Numbered from the stretch's first letter, positions 35,045-43,641 are shown. The stretch: DNA of 64,000 bases from Planctomycetes bacterium B3_Pla (GCA_005223045.1 NJBM01000020.1:39549-103548), one strand, 5' to 3'. A program made the numbers and translations. The notes: generated by a model from the sequence alone, not told the origin.

Positions 35045-35344
35045 TTAGTTCAAATTCAGCTTCTCGATTAGCGCGCCGGCGGAAATCCCCGACACCTGCA
35101 CCCGCTTGATCGAGCCGGTCACTCCGGAGATTATGCTGACTTCGTTATTTTTTACGCCAAGCTCCTCGGCTAAGAACCTGATCAGGCTCCGATTAGCCTT
35201 GCCTTTCTCCGGGGCGGCAGAGATCTTGATTTTCAACATCCCGTCGAGCAAGCCGCATATCCGCGTCTTGCCGCTGCTGCCGGGCACGACTTTCACGGTG
35301 AAAACCGCGCCCCCGTCGAGTTCTTGAATCGTCAGATTCGCCAT
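35045..35344 (-). CDS. DUF167 (YggU-type) protein
   Basis: A 99-residue conserved protein of unknown biochemical role. The signature VKVVPGSSGKTRICG, then LKIKISAAPEKGKANRSLI, and VSIISGVTGSIKRVQV, is characteristic of DUF167. The start at 35344 (MANLTIQ) is taken because the family begins there, although the frame extends 54 codons further upstream over a non-conserved stretch. It is cytoplasmic and probably co-transcribed with the MATE gene. Confidence 0.85.
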   Translation of the reverse strand: MANLTIQELDGGAVFTVKVVPGSSGKTRICGLLDGMLKIKISAAPEKGKANRSLIRFLAEELGVKNNEVSIISGVTGSIKRVQVSGISAGALIEKLNLN

Positions 35345-35420
35345 GTCAACGCTTAGCCCCCAGGCCTGCCCTGGGGGATTCCGGTCGAAAAAACAAAAAC
35401 ATGCAATTCCCGGATGCCGA

Positions 35421-35723
35421 CTACTCGACATTCTCCCGCAGGTTCGCCCCGATCGCCAATTGCACATACTTTTCAATCTGCCCGGCCAGCTCGCCGACCA
35501 AGGCAAGCTGAAAATCCTCGTAATGCCCCGGAATCAGATCGCCCTCCAGTGTCCTCTTGCAGATCCTGACACGTATCACGGAGGGCTGGCCTTCGGATTG
35601 TGTGAAATCGCTGTCTTTATGCTCGGTCAGCTCGACGCGCCAGTCCTCGCTTATGAAAACGAGGCACTTGCCGGTAAAGACCGCCATCGGAAAGTAGTCG
35701 CGCAATATCTTGAGAGTTTCCAT
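35421..35723 (-). CDS. small hypothetical protein
   Basis: A 100-residue acidic protein (METLKILRDYFPMAVFTG) without a recognised domain. It has no signal peptide or membrane segment, and it includes a basic patch RVRICKRTLEG and an amphipathic C-terminal helix (GELAGQIEKYVQLAIGANL). It lies between the DUF167 gene (76 bp gap) and the rhodanese gene (186 bp gap) on the same strand. A perfect 9-bp hairpin (35758-35778) lies in its upstream region. Protein-like composition and context support it being real. Confidence 0.6.
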   Translation of the reverse strand: METLKILRDYFPMAVFTGKCLVFISEDWRVELTEHKDSDFTQSEGQPSVIRVRICKRTLEGDLIPGHYEDFQLALVGELAGQIEKYVQLAIGANLRENVE

Positions 35724-35757
35724 CAGTCGCCTGCTAACTCATATCCTTTCGAGTAAG

Positions 35758-35778
35758 AGAATTCTGCTTCAGAATTCT
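35758..35778. repeat. hairpin with AGAATTCTG arms
   Basis: Perfect inverted repeat: AGAATTCTG, a 3-nt loop CTT, then CAGAATTCT. It lies in the 186-bp gap upstream of the small gene at 35421 and downstream of the rhodanese gene. No T-run follows on the minus strand, so a classical terminator is not supported. The rest of the gap shows nothing recognisable. Confidence 0.5.
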
Positions 35779-35909
35779 TCCGACCTTCTCATGTTACCAA
35801 AGATATAGAAAAATGCACCCCTTTATTTGCAGGGAGAAAGTGTGAAATGACTGATTTGAATCGAAGACAGCGGTAGCCGGTATGCGCCGAGTTGCAGGGC
35901 GGGTGTTTC

Positions 35910-36338
35910 TCAGTCAGGCCTGTCGCCTGGAGTCTCCATGGATAACCCGGCATCCCGCCAGCCCGCCATGTCGCCGGTAAGATGATAGACGCTGGAGAAA
36001 CCCGCTCTTGTCAGAGCCTTCTGGGCGATTCGCGCCCGGACTCCTCTTTCGCAGTAAACGACGATGTTCTTGTCCGCGTAGGGCCTGAGTTTGTCAAGAT
36101 GGGCCGAGACCTCTGTGTGACCGATGTTGATCGCACCGGCAATGTGGCCCGAATTGTATTCGCGGGCCGAACGAACATCGAGTAAACATACGTCGGCTTT
36201 CTGCTGCATCCACTCCTGAAACTGCGCCTGCGAAACATCGGCGCCGCTCCGGTTCATGTATAATTTGGCCGCTACCGCGACGACAACCACTACGGCGATT
36301 ATTATTAAGACTGCCCAGCCCATGCGAAGATTCCTCAT
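35910..36338 (-). CDS. membrane-anchored rhodanese-like protein
   Basis: About 142 residues: an N-terminal membrane anchor (MGWAVLIIIAVVVVVAVAA) and a single rhodanese domain with VCLLDVRSAREYNSGHIAGAINIGH and the active-site loop VVYCERGVRAR. The loop has the CxxGxR form that binds a sulfur atom or phosphate. Single-domain rhodaneses carry persulfide sulfur. Start candidates exist further upstream inside the sulfatase gene end (for example 36404). I chose 36338 for its position just before the anchor and a GGAAG upstream. It follows the sulfatase gene, so sulfur handling is a tempting but unproven link. Confidence 0.8.
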   Translation of the reverse strand: MRNLRMGWAVLIIIAVVVVVAVAAKLYMNRSGADVSQAQFQEWMQQKADVCLLDVRSAREYNSGHIAGAINIGHTEVSAHLDKLRPYADKNIVVYCERGVRARIAQKALTRAGFSSVYHLTGDMAGWRDAGLSMETPGDRPD

Positions 36339-36405
36339 GTATTTAACTTCCGATTCCATCACAATATCTGCATCCGGCATCATTCGTCTTCGTGCCGGCA
36401 TCATT

Positions 36406-37950
36406 TCATTTCTTATCGAAGGACTTGATGACGTCCATCTTGCCGTCGTCGGGGGTCCGAGCTTCCCACTGAGCCAGGAACCGTGCCAATTCATCCCGGA
36501 CGTGCTTCATATACGGCTCCCCAATCAGATTGTTCACTTCGAGCGGATCGTTCTTGCGGTCGAATAACATCCCCGGATGAGTCCTGCCCCAGTTCCACGT
36601 AGCATACTTTGCCGGAGGCGTAATCCACTTGCCCAGCTTATAGCGCTCGCCAACTACCGTTACCTGGGACCAGTTTTCCGAAACGACATACGGTTTCCGC
36701 GAAATACTTCCACCGGTCAGAACAGGCGCCAGCGAACGACCGGGCAAAGCGTACCCGCCGCCGGGCCGGGCAATCCCGGTCAACTCCAGCAGAGTTGGAT
36801 ACAGATCCGTCAGTTCCGCCAGCCCGTCACAGGTCAGGCCCTTTGCGAACTCGCCGGGCCAATGGAATATCAAAGGAACCCGGAGGGTATCCTCGTAAAC
36901 ATTGTGGCCCACGGCACATTTCTCAACCATGCCGTGACCGGCGACAAAATCACCGTGATCGGATGAGTAGATGACTATCGTGTTTTCTGCAAGCCCCAGC
37001 TCTGCCAGTGCCGAGAGTATTCGCCCGATATGATGATCCACTTCGCTTACAAGTGCATAGTAGTAGGCGATGTACCTGCGATAGATCGCATGGTCCTTTG
37101 CCGCCGTGCCGCAGTTCCAGGGCGGTTTGGTCCGAGTGCGCCATTCCCTCATTCGTTGCGGAAGATTCTCCACAGGTTCGCTGATATTGCCCGGCAGCTC
37201 GATCTTGTCGATATCGTAAAGCCGGGCCCACTCTTGCAGCGGCGTATAGGGCTGGTGAGGGTAGATGAACGAAGACCAGCAGAAGAACGGGCGACCTTCC
37301 TGGTTGGCCTTGCGAATGAAATCAATGCTTTTGTCTGCGGCGTAAGCGGTTGTCCGGTTCTCAGCAGCAGTACGAGAAATGTGAGCCATCAGCGAGGCTT
37401 TGTGCGATTCTTTGAAATCGCGATTGTGTGAATCGTACTGTCCGCGCCCATTGATCCAGTCCCGGTAATTCTCATCGGATGGATCGAGTTTGGGATTAAT
37501 GGTCGTGCACGAGGCGTCCCAATCCCTCTCGTTCAGCCCGCGGGGAAAATGCCTTTTTCCGAAACAGCCCGTGATGTAACCGTTCGCGCGAAGCACTGAA
37601 TGGAGAGGATGGAGCCTCTCCGGATGCGGTGGAGCGTCGCTATTGTAAATCACCCCCGTCGTTCTGGGGTACAACCCTGTAAACATCGAAGTGCGGGATG
37701 GGACGCAAATTCCATCCGGACAATACGCCCTGGAGAATCGAACTCCTTCGCGCGCCAGTTGATCAAGATGAGGCGTCTTGACCACAGGATGGCCCGCACA
37801 CCCCATGACACCAGCGTGATGTTGATCGCTGAAAAGCAGCAGAATGTTAGGCCTGCCGCGTCTGCTCTTAGGCAGCTTCGCCCCGTAGCATGCGGCCGCT
37901 GCGACCGCCGCGTTGATTGCCGAGGCCTTGAGGAATGTCCGTCGTTTCAT
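36406..37950 (-). CDS. Tat-exported type I sulfatase
   Basis: A 514-residue arylsulfatase-family enzyme removing sulfate esters from carbohydrates. The start at 37950 has AAAGGGA upstream and begins a Tat signal (MKRRTFLKAS). Metal-binding SDQH follows at about 41-44, the formylglycine motif is CVPSR (C82-R86) and the surrounding sequence is GICVPSRTSMFTGLYPRTTGV. Downstream are SSDHGDFVAGHG (metal-binding DHG) and a KCAVGHNVYED substrate-pocket segment. The Cys must be converted by a sulfatase-maturing enzyme, which is not in the window. It lies 25 bp after the fatty acid hydroxylase gene within the carbohydrate operon. Confidence 0.92.
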   Translation of the reverse strand: MKRRTFLKASAINAAVAAAACYGAKLPKSRRGRPNILLLFSDQHHAGVMGCAGHPVVKTPHLDQLAREGVRFSRAYCPDGICVPSRTSMFTGLYPRTTGVIYNSDAPPHPERLHPLHSVLRANGYITGCFGKRHFPRGLNERDWDASCTTINPKLDPSDENYRDWINGRGQYDSHNRDFKESHKASLMAHISRTAAENRTTAYAADKSIDFIRKANQEGRPFFCWSSFIYPHQPYTPLQEWARLYDIDKIELPGNISEPVENLPQRMREWRTRTKPPWNCGTAAKDHAIYRRYIAYYYALVSEVDHHIGRILSALAELGLAENTIVIYSSDHGDFVAGHGMVEKCAVGHNVYEDTLRVPLIFHWPGEFAKGLTCDGLAELTDLYPTLLELTGIARPGGGYALPGRSLAPVLTGGSISRKPYVVSENWSQVTVVGERYKLGKWITPPAKYATWNWGRTHPGMLFDRKNDPLEVNNLIGEPYMKHVRDELARFLAQWEARTPDDGKMDVIKSFDKK

Positions 37951-37975
37951 TAATATCCCTTTCTGAAGCCGAATT

Positions 37976-38836
37976 TCACGCACACATCTCCGTGGCCTTA
38001 ACGGTCTTGTCCCGGTTGCTCCTGGCCTGGGATCCGTCGGCGAAACGCCAGTAACGTTTCTGCCTGACGAAAGGCATAGTCAGCAGGTTCCACAACCTAT
38101 TGTCCTTAACCTCTAAGTAGCCCGGCACGCCGATTCTGATCGAAGAGTGCGGCACGTTCAGCACCAATGTTCTGCTGAGCCTGTCCCACCATTGAAAGAT
38201 GACGCCATAGTTGGAATTTGTCTCCGGCCCGACGGCACTGTGGTGGATGCCGTGCATCCGAGGAGTCACGATAACCTTGTTTAGCAAACGCTCCAATTTC
38301 AGAGGCAGCATGATATTCGAATGATGGAACATGGTTTCGGCATTGAATACCGTCTCGTAGATCGCGTATGTGAGCGGATCAGCCCCGATGAGCAGCATCT
38401 GGAAAAGTCGAAAAACGGCCGAATACGCGATCTCGCCAAAATGGAAGCGAAAAGACGTGGAAACGTCCAGGTCCGGGTCTATGTGGTGGACATTGTGAAA
38501 ACGCCAGAGCAGGCGTATCCGATGGTTTGCCCAATGCCAGTAGTAAAAGGTCAAATCCATCAGCAGAATGCCAATCGCCACGCGGCACCATCTTGGCAGC
38601 GGAACCAAAAGGACCACCCCGAAGCCGCGCTCCATTGTCCACTTTGATGTCCCAAGACCTGCGTTTCTAACTACCAGCGATCCAACCAGGAAGACTGCCG
38701 CAGTGAGAATTAGATTTTTGGCAAGTCGCCGAAAAAGCGGCCTGGTCCTTTGCCTTAGCGGAACGATCTGCTCGGTCAGCAGCAGAAGCATGAAAACCGC
38801 AGGAAGAATCAGCGCAGTGAAATATGCCATCCCCAT
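37976..38836 (-). CDS. fatty acid hydroxylase/sterol desaturase family protein
   Basis: A 286-residue membrane di-iron enzyme of the fatty acid hydroxylase superfamily, acting on C-H bonds of lipids with O2. Four hydrophobic segments and the histidine clusters are visible: HWANH and HNVHH (WHWANHRIRLLWRFHNVHHID), FHHSN, and MHGIHHS. It lies 7 bp after the DUF1080-epimerase fusion and 25 bp before the sulfatase, so it is presumably co-transcribed with carbohydrate genes. The actual substrate (sterol, hopanoid, fatty acid, carotenoid) cannot be read. An O2-dependent enzyme suggests at least microaerobic life. Confidence 0.85.
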   Translation of the reverse strand: MGMAYFTALILPAVFMLLLLTEQIVPLRQRTRPLFRRLAKNLILTAAVFLVGSLVVRNAGLGTSKWTMERGFGVVLLVPLPRWCRVAIGILLMDLTFYYWHWANHRIRLLWRFHNVHHIDPDLDVSTSFRFHFGEIAYSAVFRLFQMLLIGADPLTYAIYETVFNAETMFHHSNIMLPLKLERLLNKVIVTPRMHGIHHSAVGPETNSNYGVIFQWWDRLSRTLVLNVPHSSIRIGVPGYLEVKDNRLWNLLTMPFVRQKRYWRFADGSQARSNRDKTVKATEMCA

Positions 38837-38843
38837 TCGCGAG

Positions 38844-40358
38844 CTACCCTGCCGAGTCGTTCAATTTGCGCCAGGCGTTCATTGTACGCTTGAGGTTGTC
38901 GTGAGCGTCGCCGCCGATGCCGTAGCCCTGAAATCCTATTGGGCCGGTGTAACCTGAATTTGTCAGCGTTCTCAGAAATCGCTTCATGTTGAAGGAGCCG
39001 CGGTCCAGCGTTTGAATCAGGGTCTTCCAGTCTTTGCCCCCGCTGTCGGCGCCATTGATCGTGACTACGAACAAATGCGGCATTGCAGATTTTATCAGCG
39101 ATTTCATGTTCTTTTCGTCATCGACTTTGAGCCAGTGACACAGATTGAAGGTCACGCCGACGTTCCTGCGATCCACTCTCTTGACGATTCGTACGGCATC
39201 TTCCACCCGTTCGCACCAGAATCCGGTGTGGGGATAAAGCGCCACTCGCACCTTTGAATCCGCCGCCATATCCGCGACCTCCCGGATGATTTCTACTGCG
39301 TGCTCGTCGCCGTCCGGCGAGGAAGGTTTGTGTTTCTTGCTCAGAACAAAGAGCCACAACATCGCATTGCGGCCCTTCAATACCTCGATGGTCTCTTTCA
39401 ATTCGGAGCCGTATTTGGGCTGATCGGGATCGATGTTTACGCCGAGATAGACGGTGAAAAGCCGCAGGCCGTTCTTGTCCAGCTCTTCGGCCATTTCGGC
39501 CAGCCCTTTGCCCGCGGTGCACCCAATTCCGGCATAGCCCAATTCTTTGACCATTGCGACCTGCTCTTTTGCGGTTTTGTGCCGGTCGTCTTTTGTTGCC
39601 GTGTCCATCGCAAAGAAAGGATTCGGCCCCGCAGGCTCAACCCAAATATTGCGATACGCCACAGACCCGTGATCGCCCTGGAACATGAGCGGCCCGGTCG
39701 GCTTCTCATCGTTATACGCTCCGGCCCGGGTCGGCCCGGTAAGCTCCACGTCTTCATGAATCATTACGCCGTTATGGACGACGGTTTCAAACCTGGCGTT
39801 TGAAATCTTCTGTCCCTTCTTGTCAAAACGCGGCGCCCGAAAGACGACATCGAACGTCTGCCACCGTCCCGGTTCACGCGAAGCATTAACTCTCGGCGAA
39901 TGACCCTCGAAGCCTTTGGGCTCTCTGTTATTGTCCCAGCGCTGATAGATGCCGCCGCACTCGATGCCGGGATACGGCGATTCCTTCTTCCAACTGTCAA
40001 AAACCTGGATCTCATACCGACCCATGAAATAAACGCCCGAATTGGAGCCTTTGGGGACCATAAACTCGATATGCGCCTTGATGTCGCCGAACTCAGCTTT
40101 GCTCAGAAGATGCGAAGTCCGACCCTTAGGCCCGTTCACAATGACTCCCGTCCCCGACTTGCGGCCAAGCAATTTGTCATTCGCGGGATTCGTAAACGTA
40201 TCGCCAACAATCTCCCATTGCCCCGTATTGCCGCGCCACGCAGACAAATCATCACCCGTCAAAGTAACCCGCTCCGCCCCGTTAGTTGCCGCTAATGAGA
40301 GACACAAAATCCCAGTAGCCAACAACACTGCCAGTCTCATTTCACCTCGAACCTTCAT
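38844..40358 (-). CDS. exported fusion: DUF1080 domain plus xylose-isomerase-like TIM barrel
   Basis: A 504-residue exported protein (signal MRLAVLLATGILCLSLAATNG). Residues about 30-245 form a DUF1080 beta-sandwich (LTGDDLSAWRGNTGQWEI, then SNSGVYFMGRYEIQVFDS and CGGIYQRWDN). This domain family includes 3-keto-disaccharide hydrolases. Residues about 255-500 form a sugar-phosphate isomerase/epimerase-like barrel (VKELGYAGIGCT, RVALYPHTGFWCE, GVTFNLCHWLKVDDE, GPIGFQGYGIGGD). In the last strand a Gln stands where many relatives have a metal-binding Glu. A ribosome site AAGGAAG precedes the ATG. It lies 45 bp after a Gfo/Idh/MocA gene. The two domains could perform successive steps of keto-sugar cleavage and isomerisation; this is inference. 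Confidence 0.83.
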   Translation of the reverse strand: MKVRGEMRLAVLLATGILCLSLAATNGAERVTLTGDDLSAWRGNTGQWEIVGDTFTNPANDKLLGRKSGTGVIVNGPKGRTSHLLSKAEFGDIKAHIEFMVPKGSNSGVYFMGRYEIQVFDSWKKESPYPGIECGGIYQRWDNNREPKGFEGHSPRVNASREPGRWQTFDVVFRAPRFDKKGQKISNARFETVVHNGVMIHEDVELTGPTRAGAYNDEKPTGPLMFQGDHGSVAYRNIWVEPAGPNPFFAMDTATKDDRHKTAKEQVAMVKELGYAGIGCTAGKGLAEMAEELDKNGLRLFTVYLGVNIDPDQPKYGSELKETIEVLKGRNAMLWLFVLSKKHKPSSPDGDEHAVEIIREVADMAADSKVRVALYPHTGFWCERVEDAVRIVKRVDRRNVGVTFNLCHWLKVDDEKNMKSLIKSAMPHLFVVTINGADSGGKDWKTLIQTLDRGSFNMKRFLRTLTNSGYTGPIGFQGYGIGGDAHDNLKRTMNAWRKLNDSAG

Positions 40359-40374
40359 GACTCTTCCTTTTCAA

Positions 40375-40402
40375 TAATCAATAGTCAATAATCAATAATC
40401 AT
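40375..40402. repeat. short AT-rich tandem repeat
   Basis: The 45-bp gap between the Gfo/Idh/MocA gene and the DUF1080-epimerase gene contains repeated CAATAATCAATA-like words. They carry no gene. They could be a slippage-prone spacer or a binding site. Confidence 0.4.
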
Positions 40403-40403
40403 T

Positions 40404-41705
40404 TCAGAGTCTCCACGGGCTGCGCATCGCCCGCGACAGCATTCTATTGGCCTGCTCGTCATTGACGAACCGTTCTTTGTCCGGGTCCCATTTCAGCTTT
40501 CGCCCTAACAGCATCGAGATATTGCCGATGTGAGCGACCGTAAAGCACCGCTGTCCAATCTCGGGCGGGAAGTAGCAGTCTTTGCGAGACTTGACGCAGT
40601 CGAGAAAGTTCCGCTGCTCGCCCGCCTTGCACGTATAAAGATGAATCTCATTCGGACCGATCACCGAATCCAGAATGGATTTTGGCTCGGCCTGTAGCGG
40701 CGCTCTCCAGCCGCGGTTGCCGATCCAACCCTCGGAACCCTCGAATCGCAGGCTCGGTGTGCCAGATGTCACGATCAGCCGCACGCCGTCGGCATATTTG
40801 TATTCGATTTGGAATTCTTTCGCCGTGTTGTAGAGCCCGTCTCGCCAGAATTGACCCTTGCCCTCGACCTCGACGGGCCCGGTATGCTCGGTGTCGTTGC
40901 CCCACTGAGCACCGTCGAGAAGATGCGCGCCCCAGTCGGTCAACATGCCGCCGGAGTAGTCCAGAATCCAGCGGAAGTTCCAGTGTATGCGGTCCTTGGT
41001 ATATGGCGCCCACGGCGCTGGGCCGAGCCACATATCATAATCAAAGCCTTTCGGCACCGGCATAGGCTCAGGGTTCCCCGGCGTGTCCGGCCCGCTGGGC
41101 AGTTCCACGCGGATCGTATGAACCTTGCCGATCCTGCCGTTGCGAACCAGCTCGCACATCCGATGATACACGTCCACCGCGCGATCTTCCGTGGACCACT
41201 GGAAAACCCTGCCGTAGCGTTTCATCACGTCGCAGAGCACCCGGCCTTCCTGAATAGTCAGAGTCGGCTTTTCGCATTCCACATCCTTGCCGGCTTTAGC
41301 CGCGGCGATTGAAATCGAAACGTGCCAGTGATCGGGCGTGGAAATCATTACCGCATCAATGTCGTCCCGCGCCAAGACCTCACGAAAATCGCTGTACACG
41401 GCGCAGTCCTTGTTGCCGTACTTCTTGTTGACCATGTCCCGCGCAATATTGAGATTGTTCGGATCGACATCGCAAACGGCAACGGCCTGGGCGTCCGCAT
41501 TACCAAGGAAGTTCTTCAGGTTGACGCTCCTGCCGTGACCACCTACCCCGATAAAGCCTATGGTAATCCGATTGCTTGCCGCGACAGCGCCCGAGGCGCC
41601 AAGTGACGACGAAGGGACGAAATAAGGAAACGCCACTGCCGCTCCGGCGACGCCTGCGGCCTTTCTCAATAGGGCGCGACGTGTGATATACTGCCTGCAA
41701 TTCAT
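40404..41705 (-). CDS. Tat-exported Gfo/Idh/MocA family oxidoreductase
   Basis: A 433-residue NAD(P)-dependent oxidoreductase acting on sugars or cyclitols. The start at 41705 has GGAGG 7 nt upstream and begins a Tat leader (MNCRQYITRRALLRKA, Arg pair at 9-10). The Rossmann domain follows (GFIGVGGHGRSV), VCDVDPN, VMISTPDHWH, then VECEKPTLT (the EKP motif). The C-terminal domain has WTVAHIGNISM-like HIGN. Periplasmic members with bound cofactor oxidise glycosides at C3 in some Bacteroidota and Planctomycetota. The frame extends further upstream, but the Tat leader defines the start. It lies 46 bp after the URO-D-like gene. Confidence 0.9.
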   Translation of the reverse strand: MNCRQYITRRALLRKAAGVAGAAVAFPYFVPSSSLGASGAVAASNRITIGFIGVGGHGRSVNLKNFLGNADAQAVAVCDVDPNNLNIARDMVNKKYGNKDCAVYSDFREVLARDDIDAVMISTPDHWHVSISIAAAKAGKDVECEKPTLTIQEGRVLCDVMKRYGRVFQWSTEDRAVDVYHRMCELVRNGRIGKVHTIRVELPSGPDTPGNPEPMPVPKGFDYDMWLGPAPWAPYTKDRIHWNFRWILDYSGGMLTDWGAHLLDGAQWGNDTEHTGPVEVEGKGQFWRDGLYNTAKEFQIEYKYADGVRLIVTSGTPSLRFEGSEGWIGNRGWRAPLQAEPKSILDSVIGPNEIHLYTCKAGEQRNFLDCVKSRKDCYFPPEIGQRCFTVAHIGNISMLLGRKLKWDPDKERFVNDEQANRMLSRAMRSPWRL

Positions 41706-41751
41706 ATTACAACCTCCAGTTCTTGCCGCTCGTTGCTTGCCGATCACCTGC

Positions 41752-43200
41752 TCAGAACGAGAGCAGCAACTGCCAGATATACGTATATCCGAGTGCGTCG
41801 ATATCCTCCCAGATTTTCTGGACCATCGCCGGATCGCCGGTGATTTCGGGCAGGTCCTTGACACGCTGCTCCCAGGGGAAGCACACGCCGGGTTTGATCG
41901 ACGGCGTCGCCCGGCCCGCCATACCCGTGACTTTCTCGCGCGACTCCACCGACGAAGGCAAATCGCACGGAGGCGTATCGGTCGGAGTCTCATACGTGCT
42001 GGACGAGTAAACTCCGTGCTCCCGACACACCTGATTCATCACCTTCATGTTCTCGACGCTCGTGTCGTCCTGCATGATCGCCCCGGCGTCCATTATGTAG
42101 CCGCCGTCTTTGGCCACATCCCTGATGACCCGCAGGCAGAAGTCCCGCACTTCATCCTCTGTTCCCCAGCTCAACTTCATGTTCGGTATGCCGCCGCTGA
42201 TTGCGAATTTATCGTGCAAGCTGCGATGGACCTCGAAGATGTCGTCCTGATCGCAGTGGAAAACAATGCTGCGGTCCGGCAGCTCGCGGAAGGTCTCGAA
42301 ATGATGCTTCCACCGGCCCTCGGCGTAAAAGAGCGTTTGGTGGCCGTTTTTCCAGAATTCCTCGATGCACGGCTTGAGCGTGGGCCAGTAATGCGACGCG
42401 AAATGTTTCGGGTTGAAGAACGGCGCACACCCGCGGTGCATCCAGTAGCCGATAGGCACCTGGTTGCTCGGATCGGCGGTGGTCAGTCCCACATTGACTA
42501 AGTGCGGCATGAGCGCCTCGCAGGCCTTGAGCACTTTCTCAGGCTGCGTCTGCATATCGTCCACCAGGCCGAGGTAGCCCCGCATCTTGTCGGCGATGAT
42601 ATCGAACGGGGCCTTGAAGATCCCCGCGATGGCCGATCCGGTGCCGCACTCGCTGCGCAGCCTCGCGATTTGCGGGCCGAAGGCATAAAAGTATTGCAGC
42701 ATGGCCATCCCGCTCTTGACCAGCGCCATGTTGTTGCGGTTTGTCGAGGCCTCGCCAACCTTGCTGACCTCGGTGGAAATGCGAGGCAGCCAAGTCTCGT
42801 AGAGAAATCCCGTCGGGTCGTCGATCAGCGCATCGTACTCGTCCGGCTGCATGAAGGCCTCACCCTCGGGCGGCTCGATATAGTTGAAGCCGACCGTGTG
42901 GGGGATGCCGATGCCGGGGATGCCGTAGTAGCGAAGCCCGGCGGCCTGCGCAAGCCCTGTCCAGACATAGACCATATTGGGGACAACCGCGTCCCAGTCG
43001 AAATCCTTCGCACACTTGACGGCCGCCTCGAAGGCCATGTTGTAATCATGTGCCACGTCCTGGCACGTGTACCCGGCGTACTTAGCCGTAAACTCGGCAA
43101 CGAACGGCCGAATCGGAATCATATCAGGCTTTTCATTCCGCATCGCTGTGATATAACGCTTCATCCGCTCGGCGTATAATTGTTCCGTGGTCTTGGCCAT
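41752..43200 (-). CDS. uroporphyrinogen decarboxylase-like (URO-D/MtaA superfamily) protein
   Basis: A 482-residue cytoplasmic protein of the URO-D superfamily, which includes heme-pathway HemE and corrinoid-dependent methyltransferases. Visible landmarks are MRNEKPDMIPIRPFVAEF at the start, a central DPSNQVPIGYWMHRGC, and FHCDQDDIFEVHRSLHDK with GGIPNMKLSWG, equivalent to the second half of the barrel. It is longer than HemE (about 350) and lacks the usual HemE opening, so a heme role is unlikely. An AAAAAGGAG site and a promoter at 43258-43286 precede it. It is the first gene of the carbohydrate operon. No corrinoid protein is nearby and the reaction is unknown. Confidence 0.8.
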   Translation of the reverse strand: MAKTTEQLYAERMKRYITAMRNEKPDMIPIRPFVAEFTAKYAGYTCQDVAHDYNMAFEAAVKCAKDFDWDAVVPNMVYVWTGLAQAAGLRYYGIPGIGIPHTVGFNYIEPPEGEAFMQPDEYDALIDDPTGFLYETWLPRISTEVSKVGEASTNRNNMALVKSGMAMLQYFYAFGPQIARLRSECGTGSAIAGIFKAPFDIIADKMRGYLGLVDDMQTQPEKVLKACEALMPHLVNVGLTTADPSNQVPIGYWMHRGCAPFFNPKHFASHYWPTLKPCIEEFWKNGHQTLFYAEGRWKHHFETFRELPDRSIVFHCDQDDIFEVHRSLHDKFAISGGIPNMKLSWGTEDEVRDFCLRVIRDVAKDGGYIMDAGAIMQDDTSVENMKVMNQVCREHGVYSSSTYETPTDTPPCDLPSSVESREKVTGMAGRATPSIKPGVCFPWEQRVKDLPEITGDPAMVQKIWEDIDALGYTYIWQLLLSF

Positions 43201-43257
43201 TTCGCTTCGCTCCTTTTTAGTCGTTAGCCCGGATTCTCAAACACACCAATCCACACA

Positions 43258-43286
43258 AAAATACTCCAACTCGCCCCAAACATCAA
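43258..43286 (-). promoter_or_regulatory. sigma-70-type promoter of carbohydrate operon
   Basis: TTGATG (43281-43286) and TATTTT (43258-43263) on the minus strand are 17 bp apart, with a leader of about 50 nt before the URO-D-like gene. It would drive the genes down to the sulfatase and perhaps the rhodanese. Confidence 0.5.
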
Positions 43287-43317
43287 GTAATAAGATAAGG
43301 GCAAATGAACGAAAGTA

Positions 43318-43346
43318 TTGCTATATCTCGCATTCTATGATATCCT
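43318..43346 (+). promoter_or_regulatory. possible promoter for DUF4160/DUF2442 pair
   Basis: TTGCTA (43318-43323) and TATCCT (43341-43346), 17 bp apart, precede the frameshifted DUF4160 gene. The match is moderate. Confidence 0.35.
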
Positions 43347-43397
43347 ATAAGTAGTTGATACCTTCTGGAGCCGCCCAATGCAGCGGATGCAAAACGT

Positions 43398-43641
43398 ATG
43401 AGTCCTTCAATCTTTCGGGAAAAGGGATATAGGTTTTATTTCCTCTCCAAGTGAAGAGGATCGCATCCATATCCATGTGACATGCGAAGAAGGCGAGGCC
43501 AAGTTCTGGGTGGAACCGATCGTCTCGTTGGCAGTATCCCACGGGTTGAAACCAAGAAGGCTGAATGAAATTCACAAAATCGTCGAGGCACGTAAACATG
43601 AAGTCATCAAAGCGTGGCAAGACCATTTCTGTAAGCGTTGA
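43398..43641 (+). pseudogene. DUF4160 protein, frameshifted at residue 18
   Basis: From the ATG at 43398 the frame reads MSPSIFREKGYRFYFLSK and meets TGA at 43452-43454. Skipping one base there gives EEDRIHIHV and continues open for 62 codons to a TGA at 43639-43641 (FWVEPIVSLAVSHGLKPR, HEVIKAWQDHF). Joined, the two parts match a complete DUF4160 protein, a family usually paired with DUF2442 in small toxin-antitoxin-like modules. It may be a real loss-of-function mutation, an assembly error, or a +1 recoding site. The context AAG-TGA-A is not the known RF2 slippery sequence, so I favour mutation or error. Confidence 0.7.

Noticed and set aside
40375..40402. Repeated CAATAATCAATA words as a CRISPR-like array
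   Set aside because: Units are too short and without spacers; no cas genes are present.
41752..43200. Heme biosynthesis hemE
   Set aside because: The protein is much longer than HemE, lacks its N-terminal signature and sits in a carbohydrate operon without other heme genes.
43440..43460. RF2-like programmed +1 frameshift in DUF4160
   Set aside because: The site lacks the CTT-TGA-C slippery codon and a nearby Shine-Dalgarno-like stimulator, so recoding is not the preferred explanation, though it is kept as an option in the finding.
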